This document shows positions 27,371 through 36,261 of a stretch of 64,000 bases of DNA, piece by piece. Numbering within the stretch: the stretch's first letter is position 1; the number at the start of each line of letters is the position of its first letter. The stretch lies in NCBI GenBank assembly GCA_051251645.1, contig JBPOEY010000001.1, forward strand, positions 1 through 64,000, given 5' to 3'. The stretch is from Litorimonas sp051251645 (lineage in GTDB: Bacteria > Pseudomonadota > Alphaproteobacteria > Caulobacterales > Maricaulaceae). A program made the position numbers and the translations under genes. Below the pieces are notes generated by a model. The model did not search any database. It saw only the letters and a list, made by a program, of their open reading frames with translations, and was not told the origin of the DNA.

Positions 27371-28716
27371 TCAATGTGCCCGTCTGCAGCGTGATTTTGA
27401 GAGCTGTTTGCGTCTGAAGTCTAGTGATCCGCCGTCGCCATAGCTCGGTCGCGGATTGTGATGCCCCATAGAATGCATCGGAGACCGTAGTCGATGTCTG
27501 CCTCAAGCATGCGTTTTTCGAACGCGTGACGGATTGAGTAGATGCGTTGCTCTGGTGTCTCCAATAGACTTTTCGCCCGGAACGCCTTCATCAAAGTTGC
27601 CGACAGAGTGGAGCTTCGATCCCGATATTTTTCGAAGCCGCATGGACGCTGCTTCATCGCTTCGAGTGACACCCCCAATAACGGGATGTCACGTCTGGCA
27701 GACTTAGATTTTAGTTTGCGGGTTTCGGTAGGCCGGATCTGTAAGTGGGGAACGTCTGCCTGAAGGATAATATGTTCGTGTCGAAGATTGGCAATCTCGC
27801 TCGGACGGCACCCTGTCTCGATCATGGCAAAAACTATTAGTCGCGCGTCTTCATTCAAAGACGAGAGAGCGTCCCGTTTAAGGATTTTTGTCTGAATCCA
27901 ATCAACGGAGAAAGGCGGAATATCTCTATAGGCAACGCCTTTGAAGCGCAGTTTGTCGAAAGGGTTTTCGCGCTGGCTTTGGCCTTCATAGTCTCAGAAG
28001 GCCGTGAAAAGGATGCGGAGATTGGTTAAGTCCTTATTAGCTCTGTTGGCACTTAGAGGTCTTGATCTGTCATAGGGATCGACGCGCTTGCCCCACCATT
28101 CATAAAAACGTTTGGCGTCCGAACGATCCACGTCGGACATAGGTTTATCACCGCAAAGTTTAATGAAGTTTTGAACGGCGCAGTTTTTGACTTTGACCCA
28201 GTTTTTGCGTTGGGCTGGCGACTTCCCCTTGAGATCACCAGCGGTGATCTTCTCACAATAGAGATCGAATGCTTGGCTGATTGTGACGTAAGTCTCATCA
28301 ACTGCACCCAAGAGAGCTTCGGCTTCAGGACATTCGTTCGGTGTTCCGAAGCTGGATTCGAGAGCATTGATCCGCGTGATGATGTCATTGATATCTTTCG
28401 TCGCGGCGAGCTCGACGACAGGTGTATAAATAAAACCATGTGCGAAAGCTCTCGCCTTGGCAGCCTTGTATCGCGACGCAGCATCGAAATTCTTACCGCC
28501 CTCCCCAACAGAAGAAAGAGAGGCCCAGTAAAGGTCATCGGCTTCGGCGAGTGCGTCGCGTCTTGCTCTCGCAACTTCGCGCGAACTGGTCCGAAGGGCT
28601 GTTTTGATTACAGTCCGGGTGTCCACACATCGAAAATGTTGGGGGATGCGTCGGACATAATACCAGCGCTCACCACGCTGTTTTAAATATTGGTCGAGGC
28701 GTCTCATCTCGGTCAT
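27371..28716 (-). pseudogene. Tyrosine site-specific integrase, broken by a stop codon and a frameshift
   Basis: The phage/ICE-type integrase spans about 447 codons. It has an N-terminal arm-binding part (RRLDQYLKQRGERWYYVRRI), a core-binding SAM-like domain (TISQAFDLYCEKITAGD), an in-frame TGA at 27994-27996 (LFTAF-stop-DYEGQ, where relatives have a Trp or other residue), then the catalytic domain (IETGCRPSEIANLRHEHI with the first Arg; IYSIRHAFEKRM with the HxxR-like motif). Near 27465 the frame shifts: another frame supplies MGHHNPRPSYGDGGSL with the late His and Tyr. It lies beside the tRNA-Leu attachment site and reads away from it. Confidence 0.85.
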
Positions 28717-28724
28717 GCGTGTAT

Positions 28725-28757
28725 CCCATTTTGTAGCCCATTTTGTGGCCCAAAATG
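28725..28757 (+). repeat. Short direct repeats CCCATTTTGT at the integrase start
   Basis: CCCATTTTGT occurs at 28725-28734 and 28737-28746, a 12-base period, followed by a related GGCCCAAAATG at 28747-28757. The place, between integrase start and tRNA, suits integrase arm or excisionase binding sites; this is inference. Confidence 0.45.
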
Positions 28758-28839
28758 TCAGGATCTTACGAGGACCAATAGGATTCCGCAGGAAATCTAA
28801 GGTTTTTCAAATACTTGTGTGTAATGAAACTGCGGAAAA

Positions 28840-28926
28840 TGGTGCCCAGAAGAGGACTCGAACCTCCACGGCCTTGCGGCCACTGCGACCTGAACGCAGC
28901 GCGTCTACCAATTCCGCCATCTGGGC
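28840..28926 (-). tRNA. tRNA-Leu (anticodon CAG), CCA encoded; likely island attachment site
   Basis: The minus strand folds as a class II tRNA: acceptor GCCCAGA pairs with TCTGGGC, a D-arm with AATTGGTAGAC, anticodon stem CTGCG/CGCAG around loop TTCAGGT giving anticodon CAG, a long variable arm (TGGCCGCAAGGCCG), and T-loop GTTCGAGTC. Discriminator A and encoded CCA end at 28840. The broken integrase begins 124 bp beyond the 3' end, the usual layout when an element integrates into a tRNA 3' end. Confidence 0.95.
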
Positions 28927-29080
28927 ACGTTATCGGCAAGACGCGGCAAATAGGGATCGTAAGGCGTAGCGTCAACGCTTTAATGTTCCACGTTTGCAGT
29001 ATTTGGACCGTGTCGTTGTCACTGCGCGCATGAGGGTTAAGATCAGGCTATGGCGCCTTTCTTTTCGCCTCCGCCTGCCA

Positions 29081-29547
29081 ATGAAAGCCATCGAGGTTCT
29101 GGGCAGGATGAGTACGGCTTCGACCCTATTATATTATGAGTGGCTCTGCTCGCTGACCATAGCTCGCGCTTATTGATCGGGTCGATCGATTTTGGTCTGG
29201 TCGCCCATTTAAAAAATGAAGGCGCTTGGGGCACCTTGGCTGAGATGCAGGTTGAACAGGCTGAAAAGTTTTAACGCGGCGGTACGGAATTGATCGTGCT
29301 TGCGACCAAGACTATGCAAAAGGTCGTGCCGCGTATGTTGCGAGACCTGTCGATCCCCTTGATTCATATTGCGGAGCTGATGAAGCAAATGGGCGCGGAT
29401 TGTCTGATTCTCGGCGGCACAGAGGTTGGCTTGCGCTTTAACCCCGACAATGTCCCACTGCTTGTCTTTGCTACGCCGCAGATTCATTGCGAGGCCGCTA
29501 TGGTCGCCGCTTTCAACGTGGGTCCCGATGTTTTTGACAATGATTAA
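29081..29547 (+). pseudogene. Aspartate/glutamate racemase family, heavily decayed
   Basis: Fragments in two frames align in order with Asp/Glu racemases. First MKAIEVLGRMSTASTLLYYE (start 29081; relatives have GLLGGMSWESTLLYY). Then, after a frameshift near 29150, SSRLLIGSIDFGLVAHL with an in-frame TAA at 29275-29277, then TELIVLATKTMQKVVP and CLILGGTEVGLRFNPDNVPL. Both catalytic Cys positions are lost (TNTM-type loop altered, GCTE became GGTE), and about 60 residues are missing in the middle. Clearly non-functional. Confidence 0.8.
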
Positions 29548-29562
29548 AGCGAATTAACTATC

Positions 29563-29578
29563 TGGCACGCCGCTTGCA
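29563..29578 (+). promoter_or_regulatory. Sigma-54 (-24/-12) promoter of the barrel lipoprotein gene
   Basis: TGGCAC (29563-29568), five bases, TTGCA (29574-29578). GG and GC are exactly 10 bases apart, an exact match to the RpoN consensus. The ATG at 29619 lies about 41 bases after the -12 element, which suits a start site near 29590. Confidence 0.85.
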
Positions 29579-29618
29579 GTCCTCTGACGGATAGATTGTC
29601 AAAAAAGGGGTGCAAACC

Positions 29619-30389
29619 ATGAATAATCGTCTTCTCGCCACCGGACTCGGTGCCGCCGCTATGGCCATATCCGGCTGTGCCTATCAGGGTTCTAGTTATG
29701 GGCATACGGCTCAACCGACTTATAGTCCTTATGGCGCAAGTGCCGCGCCTTATCGCCATCATCAACAAGCAGTCAGCCCGACACGGCTGGAATTCGACTT
29801 GTCATATGAGCAATTTGTTGACGGCAACATCATTGACGGCGGCACGGTTGTCGGGGGTGATACAACTTCGGATGTGGGCTATCAGGATGCTTTCAAGCCC
29901 GGTTACCGCGCCTCTGTCGGCCTGGCCCGCGACTTCCGCCCGAACACGACCTTTATGGCCAAGGGTTTTTACTCAGAAGCTGAAGGCGAAGATGGTGTCA
30001 TTGTCGCGACCAATGGCGGCGGCAACGTCCTGGCCAACTTCTCTGACTATACGAGCTACGGCGCCGAACTTGGATTGCGCCAATATCTCTCGCCAGCCCA
30101 AACACGCCTGCGTCCCTTTGTTGGCGCAACGGTCGGCGCGGCGTTTATCGAGGACATCAGCATTGATAATGGTGGCCCTGCGCTACTCCTGAACGAAGCG
30201 GGTTGGTCGGCAACAGCCAGCGCGACGGGTGGCTTCGAAATGCCAATTTCACAGACAGCCTCACTTGCACTTGAATCCGGTATTCGCTGGACCGACGCAC
30301 AGGATCGCTCGACCTTTGGCGCGACCCTTGGGGACGATAATTCCCGTCTGTCTGTGCCTGTGACCTTGCGCGGTCGCTTTCGCTTCTAG
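29619..30389 (+). CDS. Predicted beta-barrel lipoprotein, paralog 1 of a four-member family
   Basis: A 256-residue protein with a lipoprotein signal (AAMAISGCAYQGS, lipidated Cys near residue 20), a short Tyr/Ser/Gly linker, and a barrel-like domain from about residue 55. Family blocks are GYQDAF, FRPNTTFMAKGFYSEAEG, ELGLRQYLSP, RPFVGATVGAAF, NEAGWSATASATGGFEM, ALESGIRW, and a C-terminal RLSVPVTLRGRFRF. The final aromatic fits an outer-membrane insertion signal. Function is unknown; a surface or envelope structural role is inferred. Expression from sigma-54 is predicted. Related genes lie at 48134, 49622 and 51087. Confidence 0.8.
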   Translation: MNNRLLATGLGAAAMAISGCAYQGSSYGHTAQPTYSPYGASAAPYRHHQQAVSPTRLEFDLSYEQFVDGNIIDGGTVVGGDTTSDVGYQDAFKPGYRASVGLARDFRPNTTFMAKGFYSEAEGEDGVIVATNGGGNVLANFSDYTSYGAELGLRQYLSPAQTRLRPFVGATVGAAFIEDISIDNGGPALLLNEAGWSATASATGGFEMPISQTASLALESGIRWTDAQDRSTFGATLGDDNSRLSVPVTLRGRFRF

Positions 30390-30449
30390 GCGGGTTTCGT
30401 CGGCCACTCTTGGCCGGCCCTTATTCCTTAGTTTAATCCCTAAGGCCTT

Positions 30450-30487
30450 CCGGATGCCTGCCGTCAGGCGTCCGGTCTTATTTTTTC
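30450..30487 (+). terminator. Intrinsic terminator after the barrel lipoprotein gene
   Basis: An 11-bp stem with one mismatch (30450-30460 / 30465-30475, loop CCGT) followed by TCTTATTTTTT. It overlaps the last codons of the convergent sirtuin gene. Confidence 0.6.
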
Positions 30488-31180
30488 GACGAACTCTGTG
30501 ACCCAAGCCGGGACCACTGTCCCCGCAGGACCATAATGCGCCATATCGAAAAAAGTTGAGCCGAGCGATGGCTCCATATTCAATTCGACCGTTTCTATCC
30601 CTTGCGCGCGTGCGCTTTGAACGAACCCTGCCGCGGGATAAACTGCGCCGGATGTTCCGATTGAGACAAATAGATCCGCGCCTGTGAGGGCGGCCTCTAT
30701 CCTGTCCATATGATACGGCATTTCGCCAAACCAGACGATATCGGGTCGGGGTCCGCCCGTTGTGTGACAGGCAGGGCATTGGCTTAGCCGCGTCAGATCG
30801 TCTTGCGCGTCCCAGCGGAAATCACAGGCCGCACACAAAGCGCGCGCCAGTTCTCCGTGCATATGAATAACGTCTGCCGCTCCGCCGCGCTCATGCAAAT
30901 TATCGACATTTTGCGTGACGAGGGTCAACGCCCCACCCTGTTTGACCAGCACCCGTTGTAGCCGCGCCAATGCCCTATGAGCCGAGTTCGGCTCAACATC
31001 AGTTAAGGCGCCGCGTCGCAAATTATAAAACCGATGAACAAGCTCAGGGTTGCGAGCAAAAGCTTCTGTCGTGGCAACATCTTCGACCCGGTGGTTTTCC
31101 CACAGGCCATTATTGTCGCGAAAGGTGCGTAAGCCTGACTCGGCACTAATGCCGGCGCCAGTTAAAACAAAAACCCGCAT
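30464..31180 (-). CDS. cobB: NAD-dependent protein deacylase, class III sirtuin (CobB-like)
   Basis: A 238-residue Sir2-family enzyme that removes acyl groups from lysines using NAD. It shows the NAD loop GAGISAESGLRTFRDNNGLW, the FYNLRR motif (Tyr and Arg that bind succinyl/malonyl groups in SIRT5-like enzymes), TQNVDNLHERGG, the catalytic HMHGE, and a zinc site of two Cys pairs (CAAC and CPAC). The YxxR pair suggests desuccinylase activity beside deacetylation. Monocistronic, convergent with the barrel lipoprotein. Confidence 0.95.
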   Translation of the reverse strand: MRVFVLTGAGISAESGLRTFRDNNGLWENHRVEDVATTEAFARNPELVHRFYNLRRGALTDVEPNSAHRALARLQRVLVKQGGALTLVTQNVDNLHERGGAADVIHMHGELARALCAACDFRWDAQDDLTRLSQCPACHTTGGPRPDIVWFGEMPYHMDRIEAALTGADLFVSIGTSGAVYPAAGFVQSARAQGIETVELNMEPSLGSTFFDMAHYGPAGTVVPAWVTEFVEKIRPDA

Positions 31181-31348
31181 CTTATGTCCGTCCTTTACCT
31201 CTGGGTGTTTGAATTCTGCCTGTGCAGGTTTTCGGCGTTTATCAAAAGCTGAGGATGCAAAGAAAACGGGTGTCGACTGATCTTATTGACTTGCCGTGTA
31301 AAGAGCGTGACGGTTCTGCGTCGACCCATAACAGTGTGCACGTAAATT

Positions 31349-32869
31349 ATGGCGCATAAACGCAAACACATTGCCGCCTTTATTTTGTTCATCACGGTTC
31401 TATGTTTGGCGCTCCTGTTTGTAAGTCACCAAAGACAGGTAAGGGCGGCGCAGCAGCAACGCGCCAACGACAAGACCTATCAATTATTTTACGTCGTGAA
31501 GGACGCTTATCTGGGCCAAGAGTATAGCGCCACATATCGCGTGAGGCAGCCAAATGAGAATGTTATCGGGGGCGGTGATGGGCTCATCTCAGTGCGACGT
31601 TCCGATGAAGCGCTTATTCCTGCCATTGAGACAGCTTTACAGGCGCTTGCAAAGGTTAATCCCGACAACCTTCTAGGATGTGATCGGCGATTGTTCTTCT
31701 CAATGGAGCCTGAGCTAAGTCGTCGAGTTAGTGTTTTTCGTAAAAGAGTTGAAAGGCGATCGGATAAAAGAACGCGCGGCGCGCGACAGCTTTTTGATGA
31801 GGCTCGCCGCATTGATTCCGCAAAGGATGGCGGTGCCGTGACGCTTAAATTTTAGAAGCCAGTTAGTCGACGCGAACAGGCTTTGTCAGCGATCACAGAG
31901 ACATTAACGGGCGCGTCTCTCTCCCCAAATCAATTGCTTGAAATTGCGCAAGCCGAACTCGACGTTCTTCAGCAAGACTTACACCATTTAGAAGTAAGTT
32001 TGATCCGTCTAAACTTGGCGGAATCATTGGATGACTACGCCGCAAGAGATGAATTCTACGCAGTGAATTCAGATGAAATATTAGAGCAATATAAGAGCCT
32101 CAGACCCGTATTAAGGCAGAGCTTTCTTGATAAGTTTTATCCCTATGACGTGGCTAACGTTGAGACGCTTATTATAACGCAGAGCCATAGGATGATGGCC
32201 CGAGGGGCTTATGACCCGAGAAGGAATAGAGTTTATCTCTATCATGACCGGGATGTTTTTGATCTCAAAGGTTTGGGTTTTCTGGCCGTTCATGAATATT
32301 TTCCTGGCCATCACTTTGAGCATCAAATTAAGCCTGCGGTGGGGGTCTGTCCGCATGAGAGGGCAAGGCCGTTCTCAGTTGAGGCGTGGTCGACATACGC
32401 TGAGTATTTGGCGGATGAGGTCGGTTTTTTTGATGATCCAGCCCGGCGGTTGGGCTGGCTTGATTACCGGCTTATTCGTGTTGGGCGTATTTTTATCGAT
32501 GTCCGAGAGCTCGAAGAGGGGTTGTCCAAAGAAGAGCTAAGACATGTTTGGAATAGCGTCCTGCCGACGCGGCTCCATGATGTCTTTGATCAAGAATATG
32601 AACGTGTTTTCAGCCCTAAATCTCATTCCCGACAGCTTCGTTACCAGCACTTGCACTATTTACTCGGCTACCAGACGATCCAAGCCATCAAAACACGTCT
32701 GCAAGACGCGTTAGGGGATGATTTTGATGAAAAGAAGTTTCACCACCTTTTGCTCACAGGGACGAATTTGGATGCTGGAGTTATGTATGAAAGCATGAAG
32801 GCGGGTCTGGAGGTCGAAGGTGACTACCCCTTTTATCATGAGCCCATGAGCCCCCTCGTATCCGATTGA
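31349..32869 (+). pseudogene. DUF885-family protein, interrupted by an in-frame amber codon
   Basis: A single frame encodes an N-terminal membrane signal and 168 residues (to TAG at 31853-31855), then, after an upstream-free TTG at 31883, 328 residues of the DUF885 C-terminal half. The latter includes the HEYFPGHHFEHQ zinc-protease-like motif and FSVEAWSTYAEYLADEVG. Compared with the intact DUF885 gene at 52051-53934 it lacks about 130 residues in the middle. The N-part (ALIPAIETALQALAKVNPDNL...DRRLFF) fits the family start weakly. Best read as a decayed gene, though the C-terminal half might still be made. Confidence 0.65.
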
Positions 32870-32990
32870 GGGCAGGTTGATGCCTCCATCACCGCGCATT
32901 GGACGCGGTAATCGCACCATAGCGTGAATGGACAGTCGGTCTGCATCGGGGTAGGGAGAGCTGACTTTGAACTAGGATTTAATTTTCATA

Positions 32991-33965
32991 ATGCATAATG
33001 GTCTCGTCACCGTCTTTGGCGGCTCCGGTTTTGTTGGCAAACACGTTGTGCGCGCGCTGGTGCGTGATGGCTGGCGTGTTCGCATACCGATGCGTAGCCC
33101 GCATCTGGGTCATGAGCTTCGGGTTCTTGGCACTGTGGGGCAGGTCCAACTAGTGCAAGCTAACCTGCGGTTTCCGGCATCCGTTGATGCGGCATTGGAC
33201 GGGGCAGATGCCTGCGTGAATCTTGTCGCCTTGCTCTATGAAGCCGGGCGTCAGACATTTGAGTCGCTCCATGTTGATGGCGCGAACGCTATTGCGTCTG
33301 CCTGTGCCGTGCGCGGCATCACCAATATGGCGCATATTTCCGCCATTGGCGCGGACCCAGATGCGAAATCCGATTATGCCCGCACGAAAGGCGAAGGCGA
33401 AGCGGCTATTCTCGGTCATTTGCCAACTGCCGATATTCTGCGTCCCTCGATTATTTTTGGTGAAGGTGACGGCTTCTTTACCCGCTTTGCCAGTCTGGCT
33501 GTGATGTCGCCCGCCCTCCCACTCATTGGCGGCGGGGAGACGAAATTCCAGCCCGCCTATGTTGTCGATGTGGCGGACGCCGTCGCCACAGTAATGAAGC
33601 GTGGCACGACGGGGCAGACCTATGAACTCGCGGGTCCGCAGACTTATTCGTTTGAACAGCTGATGCGCTTTACACTCGATGCGATTGATCGTCGTCGTTT
33701 CCTCATCCCTGTGCCGTGGTTCGCCGCAACCCCGATGGGTTTTGCCGGAGAAATTGCGGGCGCACTCCCGTTTGTGGAGCCGTTTTTGACCCGTGATCAA
33801 GTTGAAAACCTTAAGGTTGATAATGTCGCCTCAGGTGATCACCTTGGATTTTCTGATCTCAATATTACGCCGGATACAATCGAGTCTATTGTTCCGGATT
33901 ATCTCGAACGCTTTCGTAAACATGGTCAGTTTCATGAAGTGCGATCGCCAAAAGCGTTCCGGTAA
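32991..33965 (+). CDS. Complex I NDUFA9-like NAD(P)-binding protein
   Basis: A 324-residue atypical short-chain dehydrogenase. It has the Rossmann motif VTVFGGSGFVGKHVVRALV at the N-terminus, HISAIGADPDAKSDYARTKGEGE near residue 115 with the Tyr/Lys-like region, and the family motif ILRPSIIFGEGDGFFTRFA near residue 146. Alphaproteobacterial homologues associate with respiratory complex I; whether this one does is inference, and no nuo genes are here. Confidence 0.88.
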   Translation: MHNGLVTVFGGSGFVGKHVVRALVRDGWRVRIPMRSPHLGHELRVLGTVGQVQLVQANLRFPASVDAALDGADACVNLVALLYEAGRQTFESLHVDGANAIASACAVRGITNMAHISAIGADPDAKSDYARTKGEGEAAILGHLPTADILRPSIIFGEGDGFFTRFASLAVMSPALPLIGGGETKFQPAYVVDVADAVATVMKRGTTGQTYELAGPQTYSFEQLMRFTLDAIDRRRFLIPVPWFAATPMGFAGEIAGALPFVEPFLTRDQVENLKVDNVASGDHLGFSDLNITPDTIESIVPDYLERFRKHGQFHEVRSPKAFR

Positions 33966-34001
33966 ACCGTTTCCGTCGCACTATTTTTAAGGAGATATTC
34001 C

Positions 34002-34928
34002 ATGTCCATCCGTGCTCTTTTTCTCGCTACTTCCGTGACAGCCCTTGTGGCCTGCTCACCGGCTAAACCTGAGGCCGTTCAACCTGCCGAAACGGTCATG
34101 GCTAAATCTGACGTTCCCGTCGCTGTCACGGCGACTCCAGAGGTGGTTATGAGCTTTGATCGCGCCACGTTGCAGGCTGTTGTCGACGCGCAAGACGATA
34201 GTGCAAAGGCGCGTTATGAGGCGCGCAACCCTGTTGAGACGTTAGAGTTCTTCGGCATCGCGCCAGGCATGGCAGTTGGTGAAGCGCTCCCGGGCGGCGG
34301 CTGGTATTCCAAAATACTCCTGTCTTATTTGGGTGATGAAGGCCGTTTAGTCGGAGTCGATTATGATCTCGCGCTTTGGCCAAATTTCGATTTCGGCACA
34401 GAAGAGTTTATTGAAGGCAAGAAAAGCTGGCCTGAAACATGGGTCGCAGACGCCAGTGGTTGGACCGATGCAGGCACAGATATTGACGCGCACACGTTTG
34501 CGACCTTGCCGCAGGATGCCTCATTGGACGCATTCCTCTTTATCCGGGCGCTACACAATATGTCGCGGTTTGAAGACGGGCGCTTCATGGAAAGCGGGAT
34601 TGCCGCCGTTCACGGCGCGCTGAAACCCGGCGGTATTGTCGGTGTTGTGCAACATGCCGGTCCGGATGATGCGGACGCCGCGTGGGCCGATGGCAGCGCG
34701 GGTTATCTGCGGAAGCCGGATGTGATCGCCGCGTTTGAAGCCGCAGGCTTCGCGCTGGTCGGAGACAGCGATATTAACGCCAATCCGCGCGATATGCCGA
34801 CGACGGATGACATTGTCTGGCGCTTGCCGCAAAGCCTCGCAACCTCGGGCGATGATCCGGAATTGCGGGCGAAAATGGAAGCGATTGGCGAGAGCAATCG
34901 CATGACTTTGCTGTTCCGCAAACTCTAA
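34002..34928 (+). CDS. Predicted SAM-dependent methyltransferase with lipoprotein signal
   Basis: A 308-residue protein starting with a lipoprotein-type signal (FLATSVTALVACSPAKPE). The mature part resembles the COG4798-type predicted methyltransferases: RNPVETLEFFGIAPGMAVGEALPGGGWYSKILLSYLG (residue 68 onward) is motif I, with FIRALHNMSRFEDGRF and ALKPGGIVGVVQH following. The SAM-binding glycines and following acidic residue (VGVDYD) are present. Its substrate is unknown and the envelope location is puzzling for a SAM enzyme. It is followed 12 bp later by an MFS exporter. Confidence 0.82.
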   Translation: MSIRALFLATSVTALVACSPAKPEAVQPAETVMAKSDVPVAVTATPEVVMSFDRATLQAVVDAQDDSAKARYEARNPVETLEFFGIAPGMAVGEALPGGGWYSKILLSYLGDEGRLVGVDYDLALWPNFDFGTEEFIEGKKSWPETWVADASGWTDAGTDIDAHTFATLPQDASLDAFLFIRALHNMSRFEDGRFMESGIAAVHGALKPGGIVGVVQHAGPDDADAAWADGSAGYLRKPDVIAAFEAAGFALVGDSDINANPRDMPTTDDIVWRLPQSLATSGDDPELRAKMEAIGESNRMTLLFRKL

Positions 34929-34940
34929 GGAACCAGTCAC

Positions 34941-36173
34941 ATTTCTCAGTCGGAAGACCAATTTGCCGCCTTCCGGCACAGTTCATACGCGCGCTATTTT
35001 AGTGCGCGTTTTTTGGCGGCGACGGGCGTTCAGATTCTGTCGACGACCATCGGCTATCATCTCTATGATATAACAGGGAATGCGCTGCTGCTGGGCTATA
35101 TCGGGCTGGTGCAATTCCTCCCGGCGATCGTGTTGGTCGTCCCAGCGGGCCTTGCCTCGGACCGAATTGGCCGGCGCTTTATCATGGGGTTGGCGATCTG
35201 GCTGGAAATGCTGTGCGCCGGTGTTATCCTCGCGCTAGCCGTTCTGTCCGACTTTAATCCCACGTTGGTGCTGATCACGTTGACAGTCTTTGGGGTTGCT
35301 CGCGCGTTTTACTCGCCGGCGTCCAGTTCGCTCGCTGTTAATCTGGTCCCCCGCAAAGATTTTGCCAACGCCGTGGGGTGGAACACGGCGACGTGGCAAT
35401 TGGCGCATGTAGCGGGTCCGTCCATCGGGGGCGTTTTATATCTTCTGAGCCCGTCTATCGCTTATGCGGTCACCGCCATATTATTCTGTCTCGCGGGGTG
35501 TTTAATTTTTTCGATTCCGAAGCCGCCCCAACGGATTGAAACGGAGCCGACATCACTCGCAACACTTGTGCGGGGCTTTACTTATGTCTGGAAAGAAAAG
35601 GTCGTTCTTGGCGCGATCAGTTTGGACCTCTTCGCCGTGATGTTGGGTGGAGCCGTCGCGCTGTTGCCCATTTATGCTAAGGACATCCTTGAGATCGGGC
35701 CGCTTGGAAACGGTATCTTGCGGTCGTCTCCGGCGATTGGCGCGGTGATCATGCTGATTTTGCTGACACGTTTTCCGATCCGAAATCATGCCGGGGCGAT
35801 CCTGCTCGCAACGGTCGCAATGTTCGGCTTGGCGACGGCTGTGTTCGGTCTTTCGGTTCTGCCTTGGCTGTCGATTGTCGCGCTGATGTGTATTGGCGCG
35901 TTCGACATGATCAGCGTCTATATTCGCGAAGTCATCTTACAGCTCTGGACTCCGGATGAAGTCCGCGGACGCGTGAATGCGGTGAATTCGATATTCCTCG
36001 GCGCGTCCAACGAGTTGGGTGATTTTCGCGCCGGGATTATGGCGGCCGTATATGGGGCTGTCTTTACTGTTACGGCAGGCGGTCTTGCCGCCATCGCCAT
36101 CGCGGGATTGAGCGTAAGAATATTCCCCGGCTTGGCGAAGATTAAATCACTGCATGAGCATCCAAATCCCTAA
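34941..36173 (+). CDS. MFS exporter (EntS/MFS_3-like), probable ATT start
   Basis: A major-facilitator efflux protein of about 410 residues with 12 helices. The family start FRHSSYARYFSARFLAATGVQILST is coded upstream of the first ATG/GTG/TTG-type start, so the conventional start (TTG at 35013) would cut the first helix. The frame is open up to ATT at 34941, which has AAGGA 8-9 bases ahead, making a rare ATT initiation likely. The motif DRIGRRFIMG (loop 2-3) is intact. Substrate unknown; related proteins export siderophores and drugs. Confidence 0.82.
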   Translation: MSQSEDQFAAFRHSSYARYFSARFLAATGVQILSTTIGYHLYDITGNALLLGYIGLVQFLPAIVLVVPAGLASDRIGRRFIMGLAIWLEMLCAGVILALAVLSDFNPTLVLITLTVFGVARAFYSPASSSLAVNLVPRKDFANAVGWNTATWQLAHVAGPSIGGVLYLLSPSIAYAVTAILFCLAGCLIFSIPKPPQRIETEPTSLATLVRGFTYVWKEKVVLGAISLDLFAVMLGGAVALLPIYAKDILEIGPLGNGILRSSPAIGAVIMLILLTRFPIRNHAGAILLATVAMFGLATAVFGLSVLPWLSIVALMCIGAFDMISVYIREVILQLWTPDEVRGRVNAVNSIFLGASNELGDFRAGIMAAVYGAVFTVTAGGLAAIAIAGLSVRIFPGLAKIKSLHEHPNP

Positions 36174-36261
36174 GGTATCCGAGTGCAGAGTTCAGTCTTG
36201 TTCATTTTTCCTACATCTTGTGCGGTTCAGAGGCGCTGCATCGAATTCAAGGAAAACAATC

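Noticed and set aside
1..28840. A second copy of the tRNA-Leu 3' end as left attachment site
   Set aside because: I scanned by eye for the tRNA 3' end and found none in the window; the left boundary is probably outside.
36154..36261. N-terminal extension of the DUF481 protein from 36154
   Set aside because: It would overlap the MFS gene end and put extra residues before a good signal peptide; ATG 36262 has a ribosome site.
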